Shown: in pieces, positions 1 through 9,547 of the stretch
How the letters are laid out: each line of letters opens with the position of its first letter
Numbering within the stretch: position 1 is the first letter of the stretch
Assembly (NCBI GenBank): GCA_016235185.1
Contig: JACRLT010000029.1
Location: 1-64,000, forward strand
Source: Candidatus Omnitrophota bacterium
GTDB lineage: Bacteria; Omnitrophota; Gorgyraeia; Velamenicoccales; Velamenicoccaceae
Length of the DNA stretch: 64,000 bases
Direction: 5' to 3'
Notes under the pieces: generated by a model
Told to the model about the DNA's origin: nothing
Databases searched by the model: none
What the model saw: only the letters and a program-made list of their open reading frames with translations
Translations under genes and position numbers: made by a program

Positions 1-2
1 CA

Positions 3-230
3 TCCAGAAACGCCCTGCTGTCCCAATTATGGACCGCGCTCATCGCTTATCTGCTCTTGAGCTATTTAAAATTCAGATCAAAATTCTCTTGGTCGCTTTA
101 TACGCTGTGCGCTATATTACCTACGAACCTTTTTTCCAAATGTAATCTTTGGAATTGGCTTAATGCGCCATTCCATGAAAAAAGCGATAAATCCGTTAAC
201 CAACACCAACTTTTGCTATCTTTTGGCTAA
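3..230 (+). CDS. IS4-family transposase, C-terminal end (cut by window start)
   Basis: The frame is open from the window edge to TAA at 228-230 and encodes about 75 residues. It begins SRNALLSQLWTALIAYLLL and continues with a KFSWSL stretch and an NLF segment. This layout (NALLxQxWxALIxYLLLxxLKF, then a SWSL helix) is the usual C-terminus of IS4-family DDE transposases. The catalytic core would lie left of the window, so whether the enzyme is intact cannot be judged. Its stop overlaps the stop of the convergent GIY-YIG gene by 4 nt, so the right end of the IS must lie inside or beyond that gene's 3' end. The terminal inverted repeat was not identified. Confidence 0.75.
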   Translation, partial: SRNALLSQLWTALIAYLLLSYLKFRSKFSWSLYTLCAILPTNLFSKCNLWNWLNAPFHEKSDKSVNQHQLLLSFG

Positions 231-508
231 TTTGGACAGCTATAACTCAAAATCAAAGCTAACTTTTTTGCACGGCCGAATCTTTTTATCTGCGACTCTC
301 TCTTCCGTGCAGAATTGTAGGAATCACACATCTCTCTATAACACAACTGCAAAGGCTTTCGAAAGCGGGTATAACGACAGCTCTTTGTTTTATTATGGAC
401 TTCTATTCTCTTGTCGGGATCAATGGCTACGCCTACATACAGCGTGCTATCACGACATTCAGCGATATAAACAAACCAAGGCTTACTATAAATAGCCCTA
501 TCTACCAT
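227..508 (-). CDS. GIY-YIG endonuclease domain protein (UPF0213/YhbQ-like)
   Basis: A 93-residue single-domain protein. The first half carries the GIY-YIG core (WFVYIAEC, then LYVGVA about 12 residues on) and the conserved Arg-His-Asn segment (KRIEVHN). The C-terminal half ends with the family's RESQIKRFGRAKK helix. Such small proteins are predicted nucleases whose cellular role is mostly unknown. The start ATG sits at the edge of a dispersed repeat (507-583) that also occurs at 23139-23225. The last residues may come from the junction with the convergent IS4 element. A second GIY-YIG gene in this window (25105-25539) is also tied to tRNA-Ser-like sequence. Confidence 0.85.
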   Translation of the reverse strand: MVDRAIYSKPWFVYIAECRDSTLYVGVAIDPDKRIEVHNKTKSCRYTRFRKPLQLCYREMCDSYNSARKRESQIKRFGRAKKLALILSYSCPN

Positions 509-583
509 TCAGGTATCTCGCTTCGCTCGATATCAATTCGCTAAGTTTTCTTTTGCTAACGAATTGACCACCTCTCCAAAAAA
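507..583 (-). repeat. Dispersed repeat, copy 1, with tRNA-Ser-like 5' end
   Basis: About 75 bp that recur with a few mismatches at 23139-23225. Read on the minus strand it opens with GGAGAGGTGG, like the acceptor and D-stem start of tRNA-Ser. An inverted repeat follows (AATTCGCTA against TAACGAATT; in the other copy the arm is TAGCGAATT, which restores full pairing), then a GAGCGAAGCGAG block. It ends at the start codon of the GIY-YIG gene. It fills the gap between transaldolase and that gene. Confidence 0.7.
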
Positions 584-1705
584 TTACGCGATCTTCGCTT
601 TCAAAGAGTCCATCATCGCCTCAAAAGAACGCTCAAAAGCGATAAGGCCCTCACTCTGGGCCTCTTCGCAAATCGTCTCCAATTTAAGGCCAAGATCCTG
701 CAGTTGTAAAATATCAGCCCTGGCTCCATCCATATCGCTTTCCAAAGTCAAAGCAAGATGCCCATGATCTACAAAAGCATCGACCGTTGCATGCGGCATG
801 GTATTTATTGTCTGCGGGCCTATGAGATCATCCACATAAATGCAGTCGCTATAAGCTTGATTTTTTGTACTGGTCGACGCCCAAAGCGGCCGCTGGACGC
901 GCGCACCACGCGCTTTAAGGTCGCCAAAATTCCTGTCGGCAAACAACTCTTTGAAACACTGATAAATAAACTTAGTATTAGCCACTGCCACCTTGCCTTT
1001 TAATGAACCTATTCTTTGTTTTGTCTCCAGATCATGTGCGCGATCTATAAAAACATCCAGGATATTATCTACCTTCGTATCGATGCGGCTGATAAAAACG
1101 CTGGCTACCGAAGCAACGCAGGCCAGGTCCAAACCCTGGCGCGACCTGTCTGTCAAGCCTTCTATGTAAGCTGCTGCTATATGCTCGTATTGCGAAACAG
1201 AAAAAAGCAATGTTACGTTGATATTTATGCCTTCGCCAACCAAAGCGCGGATCGCTGCAGGGCTCTCTTTTGTCCCGGGCACCTTTATCATTATATTAGG
1301 ACGAGCTACCTTACTGAATATATGGCGGGCATAAGCAACTGTCTTTTCAACATCGTGGGCGTAGGCCGGCAAGACCTCAATACTCACATAACCATCTATG
1401 CCTTTAGTCTCTTTATATACACCTGTCAGCATATCGGCCGCGTCGCGAACATCGTCGGCCGTCAACTCATCGTAGATCTCCTGAAGGTTTTTGCCTTCAA
1501 CTTTTAGGCGTTTTATCTTTTCATCATATACAATAGACCCATTGACCGCCTTTTCAAAAATAGTAGGATTGGAAGTCACGCCGACAATACCAAGATCAAC
1601 AAGCGACTTAAGTTCGCCGCTCTCGATCAGCCGCCTGTCAATATTGTCATACCATGGGCTTTGGCCCAGCTGATAAAGTTTTTTTAGCCTCGAAAAACCG
1701 TTCAT
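584..1705 (-). CDS. tal: Transaldolase
   Basis: A 373-residue protein of the long bacterial transaldolase type. It transfers a dihydroxyacetone unit between sedoheptulose-7-phosphate and glyceraldehyde-3-phosphate in the cytoplasmic non-oxidative pentose phosphate pathway. The N-terminal block GVTSNPTIFEKAV is the family signature, and the IMIKVPGT segment carries the Schiff-base lysine. NVTLLFS and the C-terminal helices also fit, and the length is normal. No clear Shine-Dalgarno precedes the ATG. It follows korB by 45 bp on the same strand. Pgi (43370-44842) is the other sugar-phosphate enzyme of this type in the window. Confidence 0.95.
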   Translation of the reverse strand: MNGFSRLKKLYQLGQSPWYDNIDRRLIESGELKSLVDLGIVGVTSNPTIFEKAVNGSIVYDEKIKRLKVEGKNLQEIYDELTADDVRDAADMLTGVYKETKGIDGYVSIEVLPAYAHDVEKTVAYARHIFSKVARPNIMIKVPGTKESPAAIRALVGEGININVTLLFSVSQYEHIAAAYIEGLTDRSRQGLDLACVASVASVFISRIDTKVDNILDVFIDRAHDLETKQRIGSLKGKVAVANTKFIYQCFKELFADRNFGDLKARGARVQRPLWASTSTKNQAYSDCIYVDDLIGPQTINTMPHATVDAFVDHGHLALTLESDMDGARADILQLQDLGLKLETICEEAQSEGLIAFERSFEAMMDSLKAKIA

Positions 1706-1750
1706 AGTGGGAATATTGTACTCTATAAGGCAAGAATTTTGAAGTAAAAA

Positions 1751-2605
1751 CTATAAAAACTCTTTTAAAATCGGGCGAATACGGACAGGGCCGGACACAT
1801 CCTGGTCAATCAAGGCTTTTTCAGTCATCAATCCGCAGGCATCTTCATAGCTGGGCCTCCCGTCATGGTAGATGACGCCGACAGGTATCTTATCCCCCCA
1901 CTCCAGGGCCTTTTCAAATGCTTTGAGCTTATCGTGGGCATCGTGATCCGTGCCCAACTTATATATACGCTGCTTGTACCAGACAAAATTATTCTTTTTG
2001 TTGAATGTAACACAGGGCTGCAGGCAATCAATAAGCGAAAACCCGCGATACTTGACACCATCCTGTATCATCTGCGAAATATGGTCTTTGTCGCCCGAGA
2101 AACTACGGGCCACAAAACCTGCGCCCAAAGCTATGGCTGCGCTTAAAGGGTGGAAAGGCTCGGATATGACACCGTGCGTCTGCACTTTTGTCACAAAGCC
2201 GGGATCGCTTGTAGGCGATGCCTGGCCTTTAGTCAGCCCGTAAACCTGATTATTGTGGACGATAACGGTGATATCGATATTACGGCGTATCGCATGGATA
2301 AAATGGTTTCCGCCTTCGCCGTAGATGTCTCCGTCGCCGCTTGTCACAATGACATTGAGGTTTTTGTTGGCGATCTTGATACCCGTAGCCACAGGTATAG
2401 ACCGGCCATGCAGGCCGTTAAAAAAATTGCAATTCAAATACTGCGGTAATTTCGCCGCCTGGCCTATACCGGAAACAAGGACTGTCTTGTGCATATCCAG
2501 GTCCAGCTTCACAAAAGCGTCTTTGACAGCATCCAAAACACCGAAATCGCCGCAACCCGGGCACCACGCTGTCTCAAATTTTCCTAATGATCCTAGATCA
2601 GCCAT
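1751..2605 (-). CDS. korB: 2-oxoacid:ferredoxin oxidoreductase, beta subunit (KorB-like)
   Basis: A 284-residue thiamine-diphosphate subunit. WCPGCGDFGVLDAV near residue 15 and GDGDIYGEGGNHFIHA followed by NNQVYGLTKGQASPTS form the TPP/Mg-binding region. With the alpha subunit it should oxidatively decarboxylate a 2-oxoacid to acyl-CoA, reducing ferredoxin. The two-subunit layout and these motifs resemble 2-oxoglutarate:ferredoxin oxidoreductase more than the four-subunit pyruvate enzymes, but substrate cannot be fixed from sequence alone. The start ATGGCTGA overlaps the korA stop by 8 nt, implying translational coupling. No separate delta (ferredoxin) subunit lies nearby. Confidence 0.92.
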   Translation of the reverse strand: MADLGSLGKFETAWCPGCGDFGVLDAVKDAFVKLDLDMHKTVLVSGIGQAAKLPQYLNCNFFNGLHGRSIPVATGIKIANKNLNVIVTSGDGDIYGEGGNHFIHAIRRNIDITVIVHNNQVYGLTKGQASPTSDPGFVTKVQTHGVISEPFHPLSAAIALGAGFVARSFSGDKDHISQMIQDGVKYRGFSLIDCLQPCVTFNKKNNFVWYKQRIYKLGTDHDAHDKLKAFEKALEWGDKIPVGVIYHDGRPSYEDACGLMTEKALIDQDVSGPVRIRPILKEFL

Positions 2606-4328
2606 TTTTTCTTCTTAAACCTTTATACGCCTTGATTATTTCGGTTGCCTCAAACGGCAGGCCGTTGAACTTGTTGATGGTATTTTTTATAACAATGCCG
2701 GTGGTGCGTGTTATAAGGCGCGCAAATTGGGCCGTAAAATTGTTCTCCGCAACAGCCGCAAACTTAACCTTCTTCAAAAATCCGAAATGCTTTTCATTCA
2801 GCGGCCAGACATCCGTAAAATGGACCAGAGCCGTCTTCTCTTTTTCCGCATTCAGCAGATCTATAGCCTCTCTCAAAGGCCCGAAGGTCGAGCCCCATCC
2901 TATCAAGACATTTTTCGCATCGCGCGGACCGTACCATTTAGGCGGCCTGGCCTCCTTTAAAAGGCCGAGGTTTTTCCTATTCCTTTTTTTCACCATTTCG
3001 GGCCGCATGAAATCCACGTCTTCGGTTATGCGCCCCGTCTCATCGTGCTCGTCGGAATCCGCGGTCACAAAACAATAAGGGTTACCGGGCAAAGCGCGAG
3101 GGGAAACGCCCGATCTCGTAATAAGGCAGCTCTTGTAGTCTTTTACCGTTTTTAGCTCCTCTTCACTCATCAGCGATCTTTCGATATTAACCTTATTAAA
3201 ATCAAGATCATCGATCGTAACGGCAGAATCAGCGATAAACTGGTCGCTTAAGATAAGGACCGGTATTCGATATTTCTCTGCGATATTAAAGGCGCGGGCC
3301 GTCTCGTAAAAAGCATCCTCTATTGTAGCAGGAGCTACAACCAGCCGCGGAAACTCGCCGTGGCCGGCATGAATAACAAATTCCAGGTCCTCTTGGGCTG
3401 TGCGCGTAGGCAATCCTGTTGCAGGCGCAGGCCTCTGCGCTACTACAATGACAACGGGCGTTTCAGTCATCCCTGCCAGGCTCAAACCCTCTACCATCAA
3501 AGCAAACCCGCCGCCGGCTGAAGCGGTCATAGCCCGCACACCGGCGAATGCCGCTCCTAAAGCTATGTTAATAGAAGCTATCTCATCTTCTGACTGCTCA
3601 ACAACAACATGGCACTTGTCCTGCTTTGAAGCCAGATACGTCATAATGCCAGTAGATGGGCTCATTGGATAGGCCGAGATAAACTGGCAACCCGCTGCCA
3701 ATGCGCCTAAAGCCACTGATTCACTTCCACCGACAAACATCTTTGGCTGGCCTGTCTTTTCTTTTATCTGCGGCAGGCGGTTACACGGGACTTTTCTATA
3801 AGCAAGATCATAACCTGCCCGGGCTATCTTGATATTTACGTCGGCAACTTGCATATCTTTCTCGCCAAAACTCTCTTTTATCAAGCCGGACAAAACATCC
3901 ATGTCAAACTCTAGAAGGCCAAGTATTGCGCCGACCGCCACAGTATTGGACATTATCCTGTTGCCGCCATTTTCTGATGCTATCCTGCCCAACGGAATAT
4001 CCAGGCCGATAGCAAAGCTATCGGCCATCTTGAACAAGCTTGAATCAAAAATAATAATGGAATTTTTGGTGAGTTCTTTTAAGTGGCAGGAACTTTCTTT
4101 ATCCAGCGCTACCAGGATATCTGTGGTTGAGGCTGGAGCCAGCACACGCTCGCTGCAGACGCGCACCTGAAACCAGTTATGGCCTCCCCTTATGCGCGAT
4201 TGTATCACCTGGTTGGAAAAAACAAAAAAACCCTGATGGGCAAAGGCGCGGGACAACAATTGGCCCATTGTTTGCAGGCCCTGGCCTGCTTCACCGGCTA
4301 TCTTAATGGTAAGATCGACTTTAAGCAT
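2598..4328 (-). CDS. korA: 2-oxoacid:ferredoxin oxidoreductase, fused gamma-alpha subunit (KorA-like)
   Basis: About 576 residues. The N-terminal 190 residues are the gamma domain (IAGEAGQGLQTMGQLL; RIRGGHNWFQVR), followed by the alpha pyrimidine-binding domain (GGSESVALGALAAGC, ISAYPMSPSTGIM) and a C-terminal transketolase-C-like domain. I chose ATG 4328, preceded by AAGGA 10 nt upstream; a TTG 30 nt earlier is also open but has no ribosome site. The partner is KorB immediately downstream. Directly upstream lie a palindrome (4390-4414) and the small tautomerase gene. Confidence 0.92.
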   Translation of the reverse strand: MLKVDLTIKIAGEAGQGLQTMGQLLSRAFAHQGFFVFSNQVIQSRIRGGHNWFQVRVCSERVLAPASTTDILVALDKESSCHLKELTKNSIIIFDSSLFKMADSFAIGLDIPLGRIASENGGNRIMSNTVAVGAILGLLEFDMDVLSGLIKESFGEKDMQVADVNIKIARAGYDLAYRKVPCNRLPQIKEKTGQPKMFVGGSESVALGALAAGCQFISAYPMSPSTGIMTYLASKQDKCHVVVEQSEDEIASINIALGAAFAGVRAMTASAGGGFALMVEGLSLAGMTETPVVIVVAQRPAPATGLPTRTAQEDLEFVIHAGHGEFPRLVVAPATIEDAFYETARAFNIAEKYRIPVLILSDQFIADSAVTIDDLDFNKVNIERSLMSEEELKTVKDYKSCLITRSGVSPRALPGNPYCFVTADSDEHDETGRITEDVDFMRPEMVKKRNRKNLGLLKEARPPKWYGPRDAKNVLIGWGSTFGPLREAIDLLNAEKEKTALVHFTDVWPLNEKHFGFLKKVKFAAVAENNFTAQFARLITRTTGIVIKNTINKFNGLPFEATEIIKAYKGLRRKNG

Positions 4329-4389
4329 ATGTCGTCGATCCTTGCTGCCTACCTTCAATTATTCATAGGAAAGCAACAAGGATAAATTC

Positions 4390-4414
4390 GCCCGCCATTG
4401 ATACAGTGGCGGGC
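4390..4414. repeat. GCCCGCCA/TGGCGGGC palindrome
   Basis: A perfect 8-bp inverted repeat with a 9-nt spacer, lying within one base of the tautomerase stop codon. It could act as an RNA hairpin at the end of that gene; no T-run follows, so it is not a classical terminator. Closely related hairpins occur at 30557-30581 and 30460-30483, and CCCGCC/GGCGGG ends recur in several other gaps. Confidence 0.7.
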
Positions 4415-4594
4415 TCATTTAAAGAACTTTTCCCCTTGGGCCCAATTCGCTCCGTCTACTTCGTCAATAACCAGATACGTCGCATCCTTTGGCTTGCCTG
4501 CCACGCGCAGAAGGGTATCAGAAAATTCTTTGGCGATCTGCTTCTTCTGCTCTTTGCTCAATTTACCCACGACTTTCAGGTTAACGTAAGGCAT
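4415..4594 (-). CDS. 4-oxalocrotonate tautomerase family protein
   Basis: A 59-residue ORF starting MPYVNLKVVG. After removal of Met the N-terminal Pro would be the catalytic base typical of the 4-OT superfamily. The following KLSKEQKKQIAKEFSD helix and the LVIDEVDGANWAQG C-terminus match the family, whose members are about 60-75 residues and form hexamers. GAGGAG lies 6 nt before the ATG, and this ribosome site is the 3' end of structured element copy A (4600-4701). The substrate is unknown; nothing nearby suggests aromatic degradation. Confidence 0.85.
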   Translation of the reverse strand: MPYVNLKVVGKLSKEQKKQIAKEFSDTLLRVAGKPKDATYLVIDEVDGANWAQGEKFFK

Positions 4595-4599
4595 GGCAT

Positions 4600-4701
4600 C
4601 TCCTCAATTTTGCCTTATTCAGGCTTGTTCCTTAAAAAATTGACTCCGAAGCATACGCCAAAAATATAGTAATAGATCTTTGGCGTGATTATGCAAGGAG
4701 T
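4600..4701 (-). promoter_or_regulatory. Structured intercistronic RNA element, copy A
   Basis: Read on the minus strand it starts ACTCCTTG five bases after the metW stop. It then folds as ACTCC/GGAGT closing GCAT/ATGC, then ACGCCAAA/TTTGGCGT with a long loop. A second hairpin CAATTTT/AAAATTG follows and is directly succeeded by the AGGAG ribosome site of the tautomerase gene. The same layout with different helix sequences is found at 18538-18642 and 54313-54412. The 5' CTCC can pair either with GGAGT or with the ribosome site, so a translational switch is conceivable. The ligand, if any, is unknown. Confidence 0.65.
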
Positions 4702-4705
4702 AAAT

Positions 4706-5317
4706 TTATATATTTGTACCGGCTGGTTGTGTAATGACAAAAACGACATTCAGCGCAAAAAGATTAGGCCAGAATCTTATCAAGCCCTTTTTTCCCAGAT
4801 AATAGGCATCCAGGACCTTGATATTTTTTGTCCGGCAAAAATCCTTAAAGTCGCTCGTGCTCAAGAAATGAAGGTTAGGGGTATTATACCAACGGTAAGG
4901 AAGAGAAACGGTCACTGGCGCTTTTCCTTTTAAAAAAAGCCTGAACCTTGCGCTCCAGTACGCGAAATTAGGAAATCCAACAATGACTTTTTTCCCTACG
5001 CGAAGCGCTTCGCTGATGACGAAATCGACTTTCTTTACTTCCTGCATACTCTGGTTCAGGATAACATAATCAAAACACTTATCGGGATATTCGATAAGGC
5101 CGGAATCGATATCGCTATGAAAAACACTTAAGCCCTTTTCCACACAGCGATAAATAGCTTCTTCACTTAGCTCAATTCCCTGCACCTTGGCATTCTTCTC
5201 TTTTGCCAAAAAATAGATCAGGTCGCCTGAACCACAGCCCAAATCCAAAACCCTTGAGCCGGGTTCAATGATCTTATAGATGATCCTGTAATCAAGCCGC
5301 ACAGTATTAAATGTCAT
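4706..5317 (-). CDS. metW: Methionine biosynthesis protein MetW
   Basis: A 203-residue class I methyltransferase-fold protein. It has the SAM-binding motif [11 protein letters not shown] near residue 22, the acidic loop [10 protein letters not shown], and a conserved MetW segment around LNQSMQEV, plus [14 protein letters not shown]. MetW is almost always encoded next to MetX and is required for its activity in several bacteria; its reaction is not settled. The start overlaps the metX stop by 4 nt (ATGA), so the two are translationally coupled as expected for this pair. Confidence 0.95.
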   Translation of the reverse strand: MTFNTVRLDYRIIYKIIEPGSRVLDLGCGSGDLIYFLAKEKNAKVQGIELSEEAIYRCVEKGLSVFHSDIDSGLIEYPDKCFDYVILNQSMQEVKKVDFVISEALRVGKKVIVGFPNFAYWSARFRLFLKGKAPVTVSLPYRWYNTPNLHFLSTSDFKDFCRTKNIKVLDAYYLGKKGLIRFWPNLFALNVVFVITQPAGTNI

Positions 5318-6468
5318 ATCCTCTTTACGTTGTAGCCTAAGAAGGTCTTGTCCAAAAAGTGCTTGATAAGATGGGTCTCTTCGGCGATCTCCAATAAAAA
5401 CGCATCATGGCCATAGGTCGACTTGATCTCACAATAAGTCGCATCTGCGTGGCGGATCTTAAGCTGACGCACGATATCCTGGGACTGATACAGAGGATAT
5501 AACCAATCAGACTGGAATGCAATAACCAGAAAGCGAGTCTCGATCTTTTTACCGATAGGGATCAACTTATCCCCCGAGAGGTCAAAATAATCCATGGCCT
5601 TGGTAATATAAAGATAAGAATTGGCGTCAAAACGCTTGACGAAATTGTCTCCGCGGTAACGAAGATACCCCTCAACCTCAAAGTCGCTCGTGAATTTAAA
5701 ACTGTAATTCTTTTCTTTGAGCCTTCTGGAAAACTTCTCTTCCATGGATTGGTCGCTCATGTAGGTAATGTGGCCTATCATCCTGGCCACTGCCAGCCCC
5801 TTCTCGGGCTGTGAGTGCCCATAATAATCACCTTTGTGCCAATCCGGATCAGCCATGACAGCCTGCCGGCCAACCTCATCAAAAGCTATTTGCTGCGGAG
5901 AGTGTTTGGCGGCTGTTGCTATCGGGATCGCACACTTTACACGGTCAGGATATGACGCTACCCACTGCAAAACCTGCATGCCGCCCATAGAGCCGCCCAC
6001 AACGCTCAAAAGCTTTTTAATACCAAGATGATCGATCAAATGCCTCTGCGCATCCACCATATCGCCGATGGTAAGAATAGGGAAATCCAATGCGTAGGGC
6101 TTGGAATTTATAGGGTTTATGGAAGAAGGGCCGGTCGAGCCCTTACAGCCGCCTAAACAATTTGAGCAAACAACAAAATACTTCGTTGTATCAAATGCCT
6201 TGCCAGGCCCGATCATGGAATCCCACCATCCCGGCTCCTTGTCACCCTGGTGATATCCGGCAGCATGCGCATCGCCGGATAAGGCGTGGCATATCAAAAT
6301 AGCGTTGGTCTTATCTTGGTTGAGTTCACCATAAGTCTCATAAGCCAACGTGATAGGCCCCAGCTTATGGCCACCGTCTAATAAAAGCTCGTTCGGCGGT
6401 TGGGCAAACGTAAAATATTTAGTCTCAACCACGCCGATACTGTTTTCTTTTGTCTTTTTCTCTTCCAT
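5314..6468 (-). CDS. metX: Homoserine O-acetyltransferase MetX
   Basis: About 384 residues, alpha/beta-hydrolase fold. The nucleophile elbow GGSMGGMQ carries the catalytic Ser. The late Asp (FQSDWLYP) and His (YGHDAFLLE) complete the triad, and [11 protein letters not shown] and [11 protein letters not shown] are family blocks. It acylates homoserine (acetyl-CoA is the usual donor) at the first committed step of methionine synthesis. I chose ATG 6468, preceded by GGAAG; the frame stays open upstream into cysK, but that part encodes no MetX sequence. Gene order metY-cysK-metX-metW points to direct sulfhydrylation by MetY. Confidence 0.95.
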   Translation of the reverse strand: MEEKKTKENSIGVVETKYFTFAQPPNELLLDGGHKLGPITLAYETYGELNQDKTNAILICHALSGDAHAAGYHQGDKEPGWWDSMIGPGKAFDTTKYFVVCSNCLGGCKGSTGPSSINPINSKPYALDFPILTIGDMVDAQRHLIDHLGIKKLLSVVGGSMGGMQVLQWVASYPDRVKCAIPIATAAKHSPQQIAFDEVGRQAVMADPDWHKGDYYGHSQPEKGLAVARMIGHITYMSDQSMEEKFSRRLKEKNYSFKFTSDFEVEGYLRYRGDNFVKRFDANSYLYITKAMDYFDLSGDKLIPIGKKIETRFLVIAFQSDWLYPLYQSQDIVRQLKIRHADATYCEIKSTYGHDAFLLEIAEETHLIKHFLDKTFLGYNVKRI

Positions 6469-6494
6469 CGTCGATCTTCCTTCTACTATCTTCT

Positions 6495-7421
6495 TTACTC
6501 CTGGAACAGCCACGTCGATAGATACCGCTCGCCGGTATCCGGCAGAACGACAACAATGGTCTTTCCTTCGGATTCTTTCCTCTTGGCAATTTCCAAAGCA
6601 GCCCACATAGCCGCACCGCTGGAAATTCCTACGAGTATACCTTCTTCGCGCGCAAGGCGCCTGGCAATTTTTCCGGCATCTTCGTTTGAGACCTGCATAA
6701 CCTCATCTAAAATATCCTTATTTAAGATCTGCGGGACAAACCCGGCGCCAATACCTTGTATCTTGTGCGCGCCTGGCTTCCCACCCGAAAGAACAGGCGA
6801 ATCTTTAGGTTCCAGGCCAATAAACTTCACAGAAGGCTTTTTCTTCTTAATAGCTTCTCCAACGCCCGTTATAGTCCCGCCTGTTCCGATGCCGGCGATA
6901 AAAATATCCACCTTGCCGTCGGTATCATTCCATATCTCCTCTGCGGTAGTCTTACGATGGACCTCGGGATTAGCCGGATTATTGAATTGCTGCGGCATGA
7001 AACCTCCGGGCAGGCTTTTAACAAGTTCTTCAGCCTTTTCAACAGCACCCTTCATACCTTTGGTACCATCCGTCAAGACAACCTCTGCGCCGAATATCTT
7101 CAACAACTGCCGGCGCTCGATACTCATGGTATCCGGCATAGTTAGGATCAACCGATACCCCTTAGCTGCTGCCACAAACGCCAAGGCTATGCCCGTATTT
7201 CCGCTCGTAGGCTCTATGATAACGGAATCCTTCTTCAGCTCACCGCTCTTTTCAGCAGCCTCGATCATAGCAAGGCCTATCCTGTCTTTGACGCTCGAAA
7301 GTGGATTAAAAGATTCAAGCTTGGCAAGGATAGTGGCCTTCAAGCCGAAATTGAGCTTACTCACCCTGACCAACGGCGTACGGCCTATGGTCTTTGTTAT
7401 ATCGTCGTATATCTTAGGCAT
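6495..7421 (-). CDS. cysK: Cysteine synthase (O-acetylserine sulfhydrylase), paralogue 1
   Basis: A 308-residue PLP enzyme. The PLP lysine lies in [12 protein letters not shown], the substrate loop is [12 protein letters not shown], and the phosphate-binding loop is [13 protein letters not shown]. It makes cysteine from O-acetylserine and sulfide. It is placed between metY and metX in the methionine operon; a second, clearly related cysK (15230-16144) sits in the adjacent sulfate-assimilation operon. No serine acetyltransferase gene is seen in the window. Confidence 0.95.
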   Translation of the reverse strand: MPKIYDDITKTIGRTPLVRVSKLNFGLKATILAKLESFNPLSSVKDRIGLAMIEAAEKSGELKKDSVIIEPTSGNTGIALAFVAAAKGYRLILTMPDTMSIERRQLLKIFGAEVVLTDGTKGMKGAVEKAEELVKSLPGGFMPQQFNNPANPEVHRKTTAEEIWNDTDGKVDIFIAGIGTGGTITGVGEAIKKKKPSVKFIGLEPKDSPVLSGGKPGAHKIQGIGAGFVPQILNKDILDEVMQVSNEDAGKIARRLAREEGILVGISSGAAMWAALEIAKRKESEGKTIVVVLPDTGERYLSTWLFQE

Positions 7422-7430
7422 AAAACCTCC

Positions 7431-8735
<1,305 letters not shown>

Positions 8736-8756
8736 TCATATCTGAATTCAAACTCC

Positions 8757-8775
8757 ACCTGTTAACTTAATTATT
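8757..8775 (-). promoter_or_regulatory. Candidate Rrf2-type operator upstream of metY
   Basis: The minus-strand core TAAGTTAA is shared with the 19-bp palindrome before the rrf2 gene (17610-17628); 11 of 19 positions agree, 8 of them contiguous. It lies just downstream of, and slightly overlaps, the -10 box at 8773-8778, the same arrangement as at rrf2. The right arm is degenerate, so this is a prediction only. Confidence 0.4.
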
Positions 8776-8801
8776 ATCCCCAAAACACAGCAAACTCACA
8801 A
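8773..8801 (-). promoter_or_regulatory. Predicted sigma70-type promoter of metY-cysK-metX-metW
   Basis: Minus strand: -35 TTGTGA (8796-8801), a 17-nt spacer, -10 GATAAT (8773-8778). The metY start is about 50 nt further on. It stands in the 104-bp gap between the sulfite reductase stop and metY. Confidence 0.55.
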
Positions 8802-8827
8802 TGAAAATTTTTCACACCTCCATTTTC

Positions 8828-9547
8828 TCATTCTGATATCTCTTTCAAAAAATTATCCCTCCCTATCTCCTCGATCAAAAGCGCCAGTCTCTGTTTAGGT
8901 TTGGCCTTATCCTTAAAAAAAGCGACTACCTTTTTCACTATTGCCAAAACTTCGCTTTCCGAATAGATCTTGTCCAATTTAAAACCATTCCGCGGGGTGC
9001 GGCCGCCGCAGCCGCCAAGATAAACTGCGAAACCCGCGCGCTTGTCAGATGATGCAACATCCACCTGGCCGTGGATGCCTATCTCGGTGCCTTGAGGCCT
9101 AGTACAGGTATTTGGGCACCCCGAAATGGTGATCTTGAACTTGTGCGGCAGGTCCATGCCACAGATGATGCCGAGGTCCTTCTCTATCCTTTGTCCAAGC
9201 GAAAATGTATCGATAAGTCCCTGCTTGCACCAGTTATTGCCCGGGCATGAAGTCGTAGACCTCAAACGCGGCCCCGAAGTACCGCGCTCTATTCCTGCAC
9301 CGTCGAGCTCATTCTCCACGCTGGCAATATCCTGGAATCTGATAAAAGGGACTTCCAGGCCCTGACGCACAGTGGCATGGATAAATCCCCTGCCGTATTT
9401 TTCTGATATCTCGGCTAATTTCTCCAGTTGCTCTTTCTTATAAATGCCGGAAGATATCCTGGTACGAAGCACGAAGAATCCTTCTTGCTTCTGCCTTAAG
9501 AAACCGCGCTTTTTTAATGCATCGTAATCGATCGTCTGTGGTGTCAT
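8828..9547 (-). CDS. Small siroheme/4Fe-4S sulfite (or nitrite) reductase
   Basis: A 239-residue protein with one ferredoxin-like lobe and the siroheme-Fe4S signature SCPGNNWC (C-x5-C) then SGCPNTC (C-x3-C). It is about half the length of CysI or NirA and resembles the low-molecular-weight assimilatory sulfite reductases of anaerobes. As the last gene of a sulfate permease, APS reductase and siroheme operon, six-electron reduction of sulfite to sulfide is its most likely role; nitrite reduction cannot be excluded by sequence. Its ATG overlaps the hemL stop by 4 nt. The electron donor is unknown. Confidence 0.88.
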   Translation of the reverse strand: MTPQTIDYDALKKRGFLRQKQEGFFVLRTRISSGIYKKEQLEKLAEISEKYGRGFIHATVRQGLEVPFIRFQDIASVENELDGAGIERGTSGPRLRSTTSCPGNNWCKQGLIDTFSLGQRIEKDLGIICGMDLPHKFKITISGCPNTCTRPQGTEIGIHGQVDVASSDKRAGFAVYLGGCGGRTPRNGFKLDKIYSESEVLAIVKKVVAFFKDKAKPKQRLALLIEEIGRDNFLKEISE

